Source of the DNA: Anoxybacteroides rupiense
GTDB taxonomy: Bacteria > Bacillota > Bacilli > Bacillales > Anoxybacillaceae
Reading direction: 5' to 3'
Assembly (NCBI RefSeq): GCF_014196195.1
Contig: NZ_JACIDF010000010.1
Span: 56,383-120,382, forward strand
DNA length: 64,000 nucleotides
Position numbers and translations under genes: made by a program. Below are positions 16,585 through 25,902 of the stretch, in pieces. The first letter of the stretch is position 1. Each line of letters opens with the position of its first letter. The notes under the pieces were generated by a model that was not told the origin of the DNA, did not search any database, and was given only the letters and a program-made list of their open reading frames with translations.

Positions 16585-16619
16585 AAAACCACCTCTTGTT
16601 TAATTATTTTTTATTTCTT

Positions 16620-16868
16620 TCAATAAATTAGGGATTCAGATTTTTGATTCCCCTTTTTTGTATGTTTATTATTGGTGCATAATTCTTCTAACAGGCGTTC
16701 AATGTATTCTGGCACATCGCAGTTATTCTCGAATGTTAGGTCTTTTAACTGTTGGTGCAAGTGTTCATCTAGATGAATCAAAACCGACTTTCTGTTATTG
16801 GATATTTTTATAATTCGTTCATTTTTGTATAGCTTCCCTGATGATGTATAAAATTTTGTGTCAAGCAT
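16620..16868 (-). CDS. Ribbon-helix-helix-like DNA-binding protein
   Basis: An 82-residue protein. The segment SVLIHLDEHLHQQLKDLTFE then PEYIERLLEEL has the strand-helix-helix spacing of CopG/Arc proteins. The start is unclear because neither Met has a good ribosome site. It ends 35 bp before the DUF6075-like gene, suggesting a small plasmid-type operon. Confidence 0.5.
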   Translation of the reverse strand: MLDTKFYTSSGKLYKNERIIKISNNRKSVLIHLDEHLHQQLKDLTFENNCDVPEYIERLLEELCTNNKHTKKGNQKSESLIY

Positions 16869-17100
16869 TTGGCTAGACCAAAAGAAAAAGGAAACTTCCA
16901 TAGCCTAATGATTGACATAACCAATAGCGAAAGAAAAAGAATCACATTCGGTGCTAAACAGGCGGCAACGGTGGAGGCAGTTACCGCCCCTCCTCCATTT
17001 TTTTTCACCATATGGAGAGGCTGTTCTCTTTTGTATCTTGTCTTCCTCATCTCTATCCCAAAAGCGCGATCACCCCTAGTATAGGATGACTGCCAAAAAC

Positions 17101-17129
17101 AATGGGACGATTCGTCCCATTATTTTTTC
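17101..17129 (+). terminator. Rho-independent terminator, possibly bidirectional
   Basis: AATGGGACG pairs with CGTCCCATT (17101-17109 with 17113-17121) around a 3-nt loop and is followed by ATTTTTTC. The upstream side is A-rich, so it may work in both directions. Confidence 0.7.
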
Positions 17130-17641
17130 AATAGCGGGACGGTGCTTTAACCACCTAGTGATAGATGATTTTGAAAATTGTCTTTATCTTATGGTAACGT
17201 AAGGCATGTTTTAGATTAGGAAAGCCAATGAACGAATTCCTCCTGCAGCTCTTCAATCACCGAAATGCTGACATCGAAAAGGTTGATCATCAGAGGGGAA
17301 AGCTTCCTCCACGCTCGTTTACAAATATCGAAGGACATGTAAAGATACCGCCTAAACCAATATGAAAAATATTACTATAAAGTAAAATTGAACAAAAATA
17401 TATACAATATATTTCTTTTTTATAGTATAAAATTTATATAGAAATAAAAATACCTATACAGTACCTAGAGGAAAGAAAATAGCGATATTAAAAAATGGTT
17501 TCTGCAGTTGCTGGGCTAGTATTTGTTCCGCTTTCTACTTTTGCTGCACTATCTATTTAAATCAGACGATGGGGTTGATTATGCATAACTGGATTAGCTG
17601 CCTGACCCCCCCTCTTGATTTATCTTGAAAGGAAAGAGTTT
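17130..17641. other. Intergenic stretch with gene debris
   Basis: No intact gene. Around 17470-17560 (+) two overlapping frames together read like a signal peptide (KKIAILK then MVSAVAGLVFVPLSTFAALSI minus its last residue), broken by a frameshift. Around 17215-17330 (-) a frame encodes WRKLSPLMINLFDVSISVIE, possibly the tail of a lost gene. Confidence 0.3.
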
Positions 17642-18237
17642 ATGATTACTATTAAACCTATATATTTTATTCTAGCTACCATTTTATTTGTAGTCGTTCA
17701 GGCATTTATGGTCAGAAGAAAAAAGGAGTTTAATTTTTTTAGCATATTGGCAAATATATTTTTGTGAACTACTGTCTGTACGTTATGTTCTTACTCTTTT
17801 TCCCTATTTATATTGATCCGAAAGCAATAGATACAAGTCAACCGATCGCTCATAATATTAATATAATTCCCTTCGCTTCGTTAATCGATATGGCCATATT
17901 CGCTATCAAACACGGCTATTATATGTCTTTAGTTACAAACATTGTGGGAAACACTTTGCTGCTTTTCCCATTGTCCTTTTACTTGACAGTCCTCTGGGAT
18001 CGGCTTAAAAGCGTGAAAACAGCATTTATTTCCTCCATTTCCATTTCTATTTTAATCGAATTGATTCAATTAATTGAAAACATTTTTCAAGGGACTGGAA
18101 GAAAAGTAGATATTGATGATGTCATGCTAAATGGAATCGGCTTTTTTATCGGATACTGGATTGCTGTTCAACTTTATTCACCACTTAAAGAGATCCTTTC
18201 ACAATCGAGTATCCGTTTAAAAAAACATCATTTATAA
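17642..18237 (+). pseudogene. VanZ-family membrane protein, frameshifted in a T-run
   Basis: ATG 17642 with AAAGGAAAGAG upstream begins a membrane helix and basic loop (FILATILFVVVQAF, VRRKKEF) that stops after 41 codons. The VanZ core continues in the next frame from 17764 (VMFLLFFPIYIDPKA, NIIPFASL, GNTLLLFPLSFYLTVLW, SILIELIQLI, DIDDVMLNGIGFFIGY). Adding one T to the run at 17759-17763 restores a protein of about 198 residues, the family's usual size. VanZ-like proteins give low-level glycopeptide resistance in some species; the role here is unknown. Confidence 0.7.
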
Positions 18238-18423
18238 CTTCAGCGATTTACTATGCAAAATTTTGAACCCTATCCGAGCGTTGCAACAAAAGCTGGAATC
18301 ATTCTGTTTTGTTTTTTGGGGATATGGTGATCATTTTATATTAGCTGATCGCCATTCTAAGCATGGATAAATGGAGCGACTTTTATTATGGAAAATAAAA
18401 GCAATAAGTTGATTGAGTTTTTT

Positions 18424-18459
18424 AGCTTGCTCATGGCCTAAAAAGACCATGAGCGAGCT
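18424..18459. repeat. Inverted repeat between vanZ-like and fumC genes
   Basis: A 13-bp stem (18424-18436 with 18447-18459, one G-T pair) lies between the convergent vanZ-like and fumC genes. It has no clear T-run on either side, so terminator function is only possible. Confidence 0.45.
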
Positions 18460-18537
18460 TTCATAAGTTAAATTGGCGCGAACGCGATAAAATAAGTGAG
18501 GCTTGGACTTTTAAGACGTTAGAAAGCTACTTTTTGA

Positions 18538-19926
18538 TCACGCTTTTGGATGAATCATCTCTTCAGGACGAACATATTGATCGAATTGTTCTTCCGTTAG
18601 CACTCCTAATTCAATGGCCGCTTGTTTAAGGGACAAGTTATGTTTATGAGCATGTTTGGCAATTTTCGCCGCATTTTCATAGCCAATGTGAGGATTCAAG
18701 GCTGTTACTAACATTAAAGACTGATTCAAGTATTCTTGTATCACTTTTTCGTTTGGTTTAATGCCGACGGCGCAATTCGTATTAAAGGAATCCATCGCAT
18801 CGGCTAACAGACGGACAGATTGCAAGAAATTATAAGCAATGACCGGTTTAAAAACATTTAATTCAAAATTCCCTTGACTTGCGGCAAAACCAATCGCCGC
18901 ATCATTTCCCATCACTTGAACCGCTACCATGGTGAGTGCTTCACTTTGTGTAGGGTTTACTTTTCCAGGCATGATCGAGCTGCCCGGTTCGTTTTCAGGG
19001 ATGATAATTTCCCCGATTCCGCAACGAGGGCCGCTCGCCAACCAACGAACGTCATTTGCGATTTTCATTAAATCGGCAGCTAAAGCTTTTAAAGCACCGT
19101 GGGCATAGGTGATTTCATCATGGCTTGTTAAAGCATGGAACTTATTGATTGACGAAGTGAACGTTTCTTTTGTATAAGCCGAAATCTCTTCGGCAACCAT
19201 CTCGCCAAACTTTGGATGAGCATTAATTCCTGTTCCTACAGCCGTTCCCCCAACCGCCAAGGCTTTCATCTTTTCAGTAGATTCCATAATCATCTCTTTG
19301 GAACGCTGCAGCATATATGCCCAGCCGCTAATTTCTTGCCCGAGTGTAAGCGGGGTGGCATCTTGGAGATGAGTACGACCGATTTTTACAATATGTTGAA
19401 ACTCTTTTTCTTTCGCAACGAACGTTGTATGTAAGCGCTCTAATGCCGGAAGCAAAGTGTCTTTGATCGCAAGGACACTCGCAATATGCATGGCTGTCGG
19501 AAAGGTATCGTTTGAGCTTTGACTCATGTTGACATGGTCATTCGGATGAATCTTTTCATCCATTCCTTGTTCTTTTAACCAGGCATTTCCGCGATTCGCT
19601 ACCACTTCATTCACGTTCATATTCGACTGCGTTCCACTACCGGTTTGCCAAACGACAAGCGGAAAATGGTCATCTAATTTCCCAGCTAAAATTTCATCGC
19701 AAGCAAAAACGATCGCCTCTTTTCTAGGTTTGCTTAGTTTTCCTAGTTTTTCATTAACGATGGCGGCACTTCTCTTTAGCACGGCGAAAGCGCGAATTAA
19801 TTCGATTGGCATTTTTTCTGTTCCAATTTTAAAATTATTCTTACTTCTTTGTGTTTGGGCTCCCCACCATTTATCCGCTGGAACTTTCACTTCACCCATT
19901 GTGTCTCTTTCTATCCGATATTCCAT
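18538..19926 (-). CDS. fumC: Fumarate hydratase class II
   Basis: This TCA-cycle enzyme interconverts fumarate and L-malate as a cytoplasmic homotetramer. From ATG 19924-19926 it has 462 residues, exactly the family length; the longer upstream frame lacks a ribosome site, while GGGAGG lies about 10 nt before the chosen start. Seen motifs are [25 protein letters not shown] and the signature loop [11 protein letters not shown]. It is a stand-alone gene. Confidence 0.96.
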   Translation of the reverse strand: MEYRIERDTMGEVKVPADKWWGAQTQRSKNNFKIGTEKMPIELIRAFAVLKRSAAIVNEKLGKLSKPRKEAIVFACDEILAGKLDDHFPLVVWQTGSGTQSNMNVNEVVANRGNAWLKEQGMDEKIHPNDHVNMSQSSNDTFPTAMHIASVLAIKDTLLPALERLHTTFVAKEKEFQHIVKIGRTHLQDATPLTLGQEISGWAYMLQRSKEMIMESTEKMKALAVGGTAVGTGINAHPKFGEMVAEEISAYTKETFTSSINKFHALTSHDEITYAHGALKALAADLMKIANDVRWLASGPRCGIGEIIIPENEPGSSIMPGKVNPTQSEALTMVAVQVMGNDAAIGFAASQGNFELNVFKPVIAYNFLQSVRLLADAMDSFNTNCAVGIKPNEKVIQEYLNQSLMLVTALNPHIGYENAAKIAKHAHKHNLSLKQAAIELGVLTEEQFDQYVRPEEMIHPKA

Positions 19927-20075
19927 CGATCGAATTCCTCCCATATATTGATGATTTCTATGTTTACTATAAAGGAAATGAGCCTCTGGTTTCAAATGAT
20001 TAAGATGTAGCTTACAAAACAATTTGACAAATAGGGAATAATCCGTCAATATTACTCTGAATTTGAGATATCTTA

Positions 20076-20599
20076 ATTAACGAACAAGCTCTCCTGCCAT
20101 TAGCTGAGCATATCGATCCACAAGCGAACATACTCAGTGTTCGAGGAAATGTTTTAGAAAACGGAATGCCGCGATTTTTTAAGCGCTTGGCGGAAGGAGT
20201 TTTTGATGAGGCCGATTTGATTAAGCGGACGAAAGAACGAAACGACTTTTTAGATGAAGCAGAGGCAAACTATCAATTGAACCGCGGAAATATCGTGGCA
20301 TTTGGATATTCCAACGGAGCTAATATAGCAGGAAGTTTATTGTTTCATTTTAAAGGGACTTTAAAAGGGGTCTTGCTGCATCATCCAATGATGCCAAGAA
20401 GAGGAAACAAACTTCCTGATTTAACCGGTACGTCCGTATTTATTGCCGCGGGTGTGAATGATCCGCTCTGCCTCCGGTCAGAAACGGAGGAACTAGAAGG
20501 CAAAGGCCAAGGTAACCATTCATTGGATGAACACCGGCCCATCAGCTTACATGGCAAGAAGTCCGGCAGGCTGCTGAATGGGTATCAACATACGGTTAA
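20076..20599 (+). pseudogene. MhqD-like carboxylesterase, truncated and frameshifted
   Basis: The frame enters mid-protein (NEQALLPLAEHIDPQANILS) without a start and continues VRGNVLENGMPRFFKRLAEG. The nucleophile elbow GYSNGANIAGSL and the acid-loop region AAGVNDP are visible. After about 20490 at least two frameshifts split the C-terminus: WMNTG and then HQLTWQEVRQAAEWVSTYG, which carries the catalytic His, are in other frames. It is a dead alpha/beta-hydrolase gene of the quinone-responsive esterase type. Confidence 0.8.
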
Positions 20600-20657
20600 G
20601 CAATAAATAAGAAAGGTAGAATGAAATCGTTGACGAAATGTTGTTAGGTGAACACGG

Positions 20658-21527
20658 TTAAACATAACGGTTAACGATTCTTTCTACCGCATTTACATAG
20701 CTTTTTCCAAACAAATTGAGATGAACAAGCAGATAAAATAATTGATAAAGTTCTTTACGATCTTCATAATCTTTGGATAAAGGATTTACTTCTTGATAAG
20801 CATGATAAAAGCCGGCTGGAAACCCGCCAAATAATTCGGTAAAGGCGAGCTCAAATTCATCATGTCCATAAAAAACAGAAGGATCGATGAGATACGGTTC
20901 GCCATTTTCCCCCGCCATCCAATTTCCGCTCCATAAATCTCCATGAAGCAAAGAGGCTTTTGGTTTTTCTGGTATCCATTGCTCTAACTCTTGCATCAGC
21001 TTATTTAACTTTTTGAAAATGGAAAGGGGTAACAATCCCTTTTCTTCAGCAAGACGAATTTGAGGTTGCAGCCTGCATGTTCGATAATAGTCGATCCATG
21101 AATCAAACCATTGATTCGGTTGCGGCAGCTTTCCAATGTAACCATTGTTCGCAAAACCAAATTTTTCCCCTGTATAGTTATGCATGAGGGCGAGAAGAGC
21201 CCCTAGTTTTTCGGCGGCTTGTTCAGTTTTCTTCCCGGATATCCATTCTAAAATTAAACAGCCAACCTCGCCATCTTCATACACGTGAAACACGTTTGGA
21301 ACGGAAATCGTCTTCGTTAAGCGAATCGTATCTAATCCGCTTTTTTCAGAATGGAAAAAGCGTGGAGGCGGCGCTGCTTGAATTTTTATGAAATAGGAGC
21401 CGGAAGCTGTCCGAATGTAAAAAGATTCATTGATATCTCCGCCATAAACTTGTTTCCATGTAACGATTTCGCTTGTATCGAAATACGTTTGGATGGCTTT
21501 GGATAACATAGAATGCATATGGACCAT
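20658..21527 (-). CDS. Fructosamine kinase family protein
   Basis: A 289-residue kinase of the fructosamine-3-kinase/aminoglycoside-phosphotransferase fold. LLHGDLWSGNWM (catalytic loop, about residue 195) and LIDPSVFYGHDEFELAF (metal-binding DP) are clear. Members phosphorylate glycated amines and so help remove Amadori adducts. The start may instead be ATG 21516-21518, which has better spacing to AGGAAAGG. It is followed closely on the same strand as the membrane-protein gene upstream. Confidence 0.88.
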   Translation of the reverse strand: MVHMHSMLSKAIQTYFDTSEIVTWKQVYGGDINESFYIRTASGSYFIKIQAAPPPRFFHSEKSGLDTIRLTKTISVPNVFHVYEDGEVGCLILEWISGKKTEQAAEKLGALLALMHNYTGEKFGFANNGYIGKLPQPNQWFDSWIDYYRTCRLQPQIRLAEEKGLLPLSIFKKLNKLMQELEQWIPEKPKASLLHGDLWSGNWMAGENGEPYLIDPSVFYGHDEFELAFTELFGGFPAGFYHAYQEVNPLSKDYEDRKELYQLFYLLVHLNLFGKSYVNAVERIVNRYV

Positions 21528-21546
21528 ATCCTTTCCTATTCACGAT

Positions 21547-22092
21547 TTATCCTTCTTCAGGCTTTTTTCTTGGAAAGATAAAATAGGAGATCGAGATGAG
21601 AAAATCGACGATGAGCACAATTGTCCAAACTTTTGCAATTTGAACGAGGGCAGCCGTTCGTTCGATATCGTCAATCAACCAATCAATCATTCCTATCATA
21701 CCACAACCGATCATATAAGATAAAACATGCCGAATCCAGCCTTTAAAATAATGCTTTGCATAGTCGAGACCGTAACGCTTCACTGGTTTTGGCCCTGTTT
21801 TTGCCACGTAATATTGAAATCGCTCATCCGCCCAGCGTACCATGCTTTTTCCGAAAGCGATCGAAACGCCAATGTATACGGCAGCCAAACCGTGGGCAAT
21901 GGTGGCTGTTGCTCCACGATATAAATCAAAACTCGTAGCGATAAGTAAAACGAGATCGACGATAGGTGACATCGCTAATAGATAGATTCCTAGCTTTTGT
22001 TGCTTAAAAACATATCTTGCAAATAGGCCGGCAATAATGAATACCCAAAATCCGATTTCACAGGCAATAATGAACCATGCGATCCAATTCAT
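21547..22092 (-). CDS. Integral membrane protein of unknown function
   Basis: A 181-residue protein with about five hydrophobic helices and a soluble loop (ADERFQYYVAKTGPKPVKRYG). It resembles small Bacillus membrane proteins such as YmcC, but the assignment is weak. An AGGAG site precedes ATG 22092. It sits 19 bp before the kinase gene and may be co-transcribed. Confidence 0.7.
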   Translation of the reverse strand: MNWIAWFIIACEIGFWVFIIAGLFARYVFKQQKLGIYLLAMSPIVDLVLLIATSFDLYRGATATIAHGLAAVYIGVSIAFGKSMVRWADERFQYYVAKTGPKPVKRYGLDYAKHYFKGWIRHVLSYMIGCGMIGMIDWLIDDIERTAALVQIAKVWTIVLIVDFLISISYFIFPRKKPEEG

Positions 22093-22202
22093 CTGTTTCT
22101 CCTTTTTAATACAATCGTACTAAAAAAGTACAGATTAAGCAAATGGTTTGAAGACCATGACAGGAAGCCTTCTCCATTTTCATAAAAAAACGTTTGGAAC
22201 AC

Positions 22203-22379
22203 ATGAACCAACAAATGTCCGAAGAACGCGATAAAAAACGAGATCGACTGCTCCATCAACATACATTCGGAATCAATAGCCTTTTTGATGAAGAAGAAAA
22301 GGTGATCTCTAGAAGAGAAAATGAGCGCTTACATGCAGAACATCTATTTATTGCAGCTTCCTCACCTTCACCCCGTTAA
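22203..22379 (+). CDS. Small charged hypothetical protein, uncertain
   Basis: A 58-residue frame (MNQQMSEERDKKRDRLLHQH start) rich in Glu, Arg and His. No ribosome site is seen and no family was recognised. It may be spurious. Confidence 0.25.
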   Translation: MNQQMSEERDKKRDRLLHQHTFGINSLFDEEEKVISRRENERLHAEHLFIAASSPSPR

Positions 22380-22730
22380 GAGGCGGGAGAGTTCTCGGCG
22401 GATGAGGCTACAATCATTTGAAAAGAAACCAATATTAAATTGAGAGAGTGGATTACAGAGGGTTTACTGATAAAAGGCATAAAAAAATAACTTCCCCCCA
22501 AGAATGTTGCTCACTGTCACTTTTGAAATGGGGTACAGAAAGTTTTTCCACCCCACATCATCCGTTCAGCACATATGTCTTTCAATCCATTGTCCGTCTG
22601 CTTATAGGTTCCTTCGCTATCCATTCATTTGTTATCATATGTAACTGCTTTTTGATAAGCTGTTGCAAAACGTTCTATGCTGATGGTTTTTTAATTAAGC
22701 AGCAACACAGAAACCGCCAAAACATTCCGC

Positions 22731-22773
22731 AAAAAAACTTCAACTTCGAAACTGAATCGTTTGGAAGTTGAAG
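22731..22773 (-). terminator. Terminator of the gat-type PTS operon
   Basis: CTTCAACTTC (22738-22747) pairs with GAAGTTGAAG (22764-22773), with further AAAC/GTTT pairing inside. The minus strand continues into seven T (complement of 22731-22737). The remaining 22380-22817 sequence shows no convincing gene. Confidence 0.85.
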
Positions 22774-22817
22774 CTGCATGTTTTCGTTTGCTGTAAGAAG
22801 CAAAGGATGAACCCCAT

Positions 22818-24149
22818 TTATGATTCGTTTGTTTTATTGGGCCTTTTATTGATGTAATAAGCGGTTGCTAGAGCAATTAATGCAATGATCATCAAGCCAA
22901 TGTACCCTAACTTTGCCCCGAATAAGAAGATCGCAGTCGTTGGAACCGCCCCGTCAACAAGCGAGGATATGGAGTTCGTTCCTTCTGGGAAAGAAAAACC
23001 TACATTTTTGGCTGCTTGTGTGAAAAGAGGGGAAATATAGGTTGCTAGCAATAAACCAAACCCTAATGCAATCGTGCTTGCTACCACGGTTCGAATAACA
23101 TTTCCCCGGAAAATCGGAACCATCATACTGACAATGAATGGGATCGTTGCCAAGTCACCGAATGGCAATACTTTGTTGCCAGGTACAATAATGGCTAGTA
23201 ATAAGACAATCGGCACCATGATCAAAGATGAGGCGATTGCTGCTGGATGTCCTACTGCCAAAGCACTGTCCATCCCTATGAATACTTCGCGGCCAGGAAA
23301 TTTTGATTTTACAAATTCGCTGGCAGATTCTGAAACGGGCGCAAGTCCCTCCATTAAAATGGAGACCATCCGCGGTAAAAGAAGCATAACAGCTGCAGTC
23401 GATACTCCTAAATTCAACACTTCTTTTGCATTCCATCCTGCTAAAATACCGATAATAAGACCTAATATCAGCCCTAATACTGTCGATTCACCTAAAATTC
23501 CTAATCTTTTTTGAATCGATTCAGGATCAGCTTTTAAATTTTTAAACCCGGGAATCATGTTGAAGAGCTTTTCTAAAGGCCAAGCAAACAAAATATACGG
23601 TGTAGACGTTCCATGGGGAAAAGAAATGTTTGGATAGCCATAAAATTTCTCTACATGTTTTTGTGACATATCAGCAAGGACTAAGAGGACAATGGCATGT
23701 ACAGAGGCGGTTACAATTCCCATCGCAAAGCTGTCGGTCATAATGCTGACGAGCGCACCTGTGAAGGCAATATGCCATAAATTCCACAAATCAATATTCA
23801 GCGTTTTTGTCAAGCCTACAATGAGTAAAATGAAATTGACAATTAATCCGATAGGGATTGCCAAGGCACCTACAGTTGATCCGAAGGCAATGGCCGAAGT
23901 AGCTGGCCAACCCACGTCAATAATACTTAAATCAATCCCTAGCCTTTCAACCATATCTTTTGCGGCAGGTCCTAAATTATCCACGAGCAAGCCGATAATT
24001 AAATTCACACCGATAAAGCCAATTCCGACGGTTAAACCTGCCCGAAAGGCACGCCCCGGTTTCATTTTTAAAACAAGACCGAATAAAAAAATGATGACAG
24101 GCAATACGACTGTAGGGCCTAAATCAACAATCTTTTGGATGAAATCCAT
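22818..24149 (-). CDS. gatC: PTS EIIC, galactitol family
   Basis: A 443-residue membrane permease of the galactitol-type phosphotransferase family. About nine to eleven helices are seen, with family features such as YPNISFPHGTSTPYILFAWP and FIGMDSALAVGHPAA. It imports and phosphorylates a polyol with EIIA and EIIB encoded just upstream. Start ATG 24147-24149 is chosen; a longer form begins 18 bp earlier. It is the last gene of gatA-gatB-gatC. The true substrate may be a polyol other than galactitol, since no galactitol-phosphate dehydrogenase gene is nearby. Confidence 0.9.
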   Translation of the reverse strand: MDFIQKIVDLGPTVVLPVIIFLFGLVLKMKPGRAFRAGLTVGIGFIGVNLIIGLLVDNLGPAAKDMVERLGIDLSIIDVGWPATSAIAFGSTVGALAIPIGLIVNFILLIVGLTKTLNIDLWNLWHIAFTGALVSIMTDSFAMGIVTASVHAIVLLVLADMSQKHVEKFYGYPNISFPHGTSTPYILFAWPLEKLFNMIPGFKNLKADPESIQKRLGILGESTVLGLILGLIIGILAGWNAKEVLNLGVSTAAVMLLLPRMVSILMEGLAPVSESASEFVKSKFPGREVFIGMDSALAVGHPAAIASSLIMVPIVLLLAIIVPGNKVLPFGDLATIPFIVSMMVPIFRGNVIRTVVASTIALGFGLLLATYISPLFTQAAKNVGFSFPEGTNSISSLVDGAVPTTAIFLFGAKLGYIGLMIIALIALATAYYINKRPNKTNES

Positions 24150-24170
24150 ATACTCCCATCCCCTCATTGA

Positions 24171-24446
24171 TTATTTTAATGCTTCTAATATATCGTTAAA
24201 TACCTTTTCCTTTCCTATTCCTGTTAGTAAAGGAACGGCATTAACAACCTTTGTTTTAATGCTTGGCGGAACAACGGTTGTCGATATGATGACATCATAA
24301 TCATTTCCGGTTGATAAAATATCCGAAACTTTTGATTGATAAAGCTGAACATCGATTTGTTTTTCTGCAAAAAATTCCTTTAGCTTATTGATCACCATTG
24401 TTGATGTTGCAACTCCAGTTCCACAAATGACAAGCACCTTTTTCAT
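24171..24446 (-). CDS. gatB: PTS EIIB, galactitol family
   Basis: A 91-residue phosphocarrier. MKKVLVICGTGVATSTM has the phospho-accepting Cys (residue 9) in the standard C-G-x-G loop. Start ATG 24444-24446 follows GGGAGG by 7 nt. It accepts phosphate from the EIIA encoded upstream and passes it to the sugar bound by EIIC. Confidence 0.92.
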   Translation of the reverse strand: MKKVLVICGTGVATSTMVINKLKEFFAEKQIDVQLYQSKVSDILSTGNDYDVIISTTVVPPSIKTKVVNAVPLLTGIGKEKVFNDILEALK

Positions 24447-24482
24447 TTTTATTCCTCCCTTAATCATCAATATTTTCTATTT

Positions 24483-24950
24483 TCAAAATATTTCAGTTTC
24501 TAAATAGGCAGCGATTTCTTTCTCGTTTTTCATGTCTTTTAAAACAAGCAATTTTTCTTCTTTTTGAAAAAATTCCATTAAACGTTGCAGGAGTTCGATT
24601 TGTTTTTTGCCATCGTTCATCGCAAGCATCAAAATAATAGATACATGTACTTTATCATCAGGACTTCCCATTACAGAGAACTCTACAGGTTTCTTTAAGA
24701 TGGCAACTCCTATGCCCGTTCGAGCAACATGGTAAGCATCTGTGTGCGGAATGGCAACACCGATTGAAACTAATGGCAATCCAGTCGGAAATTCGGCTTC
24801 CCTTTCTAAAACAGCATGCTTAAAGGTATCCTTAACAAAACCTTGTTTATATAAAGCATCCGAGAGTTGAGAAAGAATGTCATGTTGATCATACGCTTCG
24901 ACATTTAACAACACACAATTTTCGTGAATGATTTTTTCAATCGAATTCAT
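24483..24950 (-). CDS. gatA: PTS EIIA, fructose/mannitol/galactitol type
   Basis: A 155-residue cytoplasmic phosphocarrier of the PTS_EIIA_2 fold. The active histidine is in VAIPHTDAYH near residue 70. It is the first gene of the operon, behind a promoter with a cre site and a SorC-type site. Confidence 0.92.
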   Translation of the reverse strand: MNSIEKIIHENCVLLNVEAYDQHDILSQLSDALYKQGFVKDTFKHAVLEREAEFPTGLPLVSIGVAIPHTDAYHVARTGIGVAILKKPVEFSVMGSPDDKVHVSIILMLAMNDGKKQIELLQRLMEFFQKEEKLLVLKDMKNEKEIAAYLETEIF

Positions 24951-25008
24951 GAACCTTCCCCCTAGTTAGGTTGAAACACAATCGCGCAAAAAATGATAAT
25001 TCTGACTT

Positions 25009-25072
25009 TTTACATTTGTTCTATTTAGTTAATTTTGTTTTAATTATATTTGTAATCGCTTTCTCGTGTCAA
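25009..25072 (-). promoter_or_regulatory. gat promoter with cre site and SorC-type operator
   Basis: On the minus strand TTGACA (25067-25072) and TATAAT (25043-25048) are 18 bp apart. A cre site lies between them: TGTAATCGCTTTCT on the plus strand at 25051-25064, matching 13 of 14 consensus positions, so CcpA repression is likely. TTTACATTTGTTC (25009-25021) lies downstream of the -10, at the same 21-bp gap as an identical site in the aco promoter. Confidence 0.8.
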
Positions 25073-25428
25073 TACATAAAACCAAATTCACGGTTGAAAT
25101 GTAAAAAAAACGATAGATTCGTATGTTGGTTGCATCTGTTACATCGAACAGCTTTTTGCTGATATCAATAGGACTCGCTTGTTTCGCTTCGCTATCATAA
25201 ATTTCATAAGGGCAATAGCTCTTTTCCTCACGACAGAATGCCAGTCTGATCGCCAAATTTTTGATGCCTTTTGAATAGAAATAGGCGATCGCTCTTGAAC
25301 ATGGAGATGACAACTCTTTTTAAGCAAGCTGCTACGTACGATCGTTTTCCATAATACACCATAATCACCTAAAAGCTTTGTCGTAAAGCCGAAACACTAA
25401 TGGAAAGGCTTGTTTCATCATATGAACC

Positions 25429-25653
25429 ATGAGCCAACAGGTAGATGTCTCAGACGAACGAATGAACCATATGCGAGCAATGGAAGCCGCCTCCTTCGAT
25501 CATGAGATCAAGCGTATCAGCGCTCAAGAAGGTCTTTATTTAGGCTTGACCATTGAGACAACGGAACATCCCCTATTGCCTTTTCCTACAGAAGAATGGT
25601 TTCATCCCACAGATTTTGGCTCATTGTCGCCCAATGCTTCGGATAAAAACTGA
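25429..25653 (+). CDS. Small hypothetical protein, uncertain
   Basis: A 74-residue frame with plausible protein character (HEIKRISAQEGLYLGLTIE) but no ribosome site and no known family. The rest of 25073-25902 shows no convincing gene. Confidence 0.25.
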   Translation: MSQQVDVSDERMNHMRAMEAASFDHEIKRISAQEGLYLGLTIETTEHPLLPFPTEEWFHPTDFGSLSPNASDKN

Positions 25654-25902
25654 GCGGATGAAGCCCCCGTTAGCGTTCCGGCCATTCCTTCATCGATGAT
25701 ACGGTTGTGATACCTCATCATCCATGTTGAGTAATAGAGTCTCGGTCCTTCTATCTGTAAAAACTTGGTGAATCATTAGTAAGCTGCAGCCTGATACATG
25801 AACCTCCTCAATCGTTTGGTCACATCTCTACTTTATGAAGGTTTTTTTGTAAATGTATATTAATGAATGGACCCAAGTAAAAATGGTTTTCCATGAAATT
25901 TT

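Noticed and set aside
16961..17010. Possible hairpin terminator and small Gly-rich ORFs in both strands near 16.8-17.1 kb
   Set aside because: The stem is imperfect and the ORFs have no ribosome sites or protein-like character.
18424..18459. fumC terminator
   Set aside because: On the minus strand the hairpin is followed by A rather than T, so it is listed only as an inverted repeat.
22448..22771. 107-codon ORF between the small hypothetical gene and the gat terminator
   Set aside because: It overlaps the terminator hairpin, has no ribosome site and has an implausible composition.
25044..25327. Two overlapping minus-strand ORFs upstream of gat
   Set aside because: They overlap the gat promoter and cre site, lack ribosome sites and match no recognisable family.
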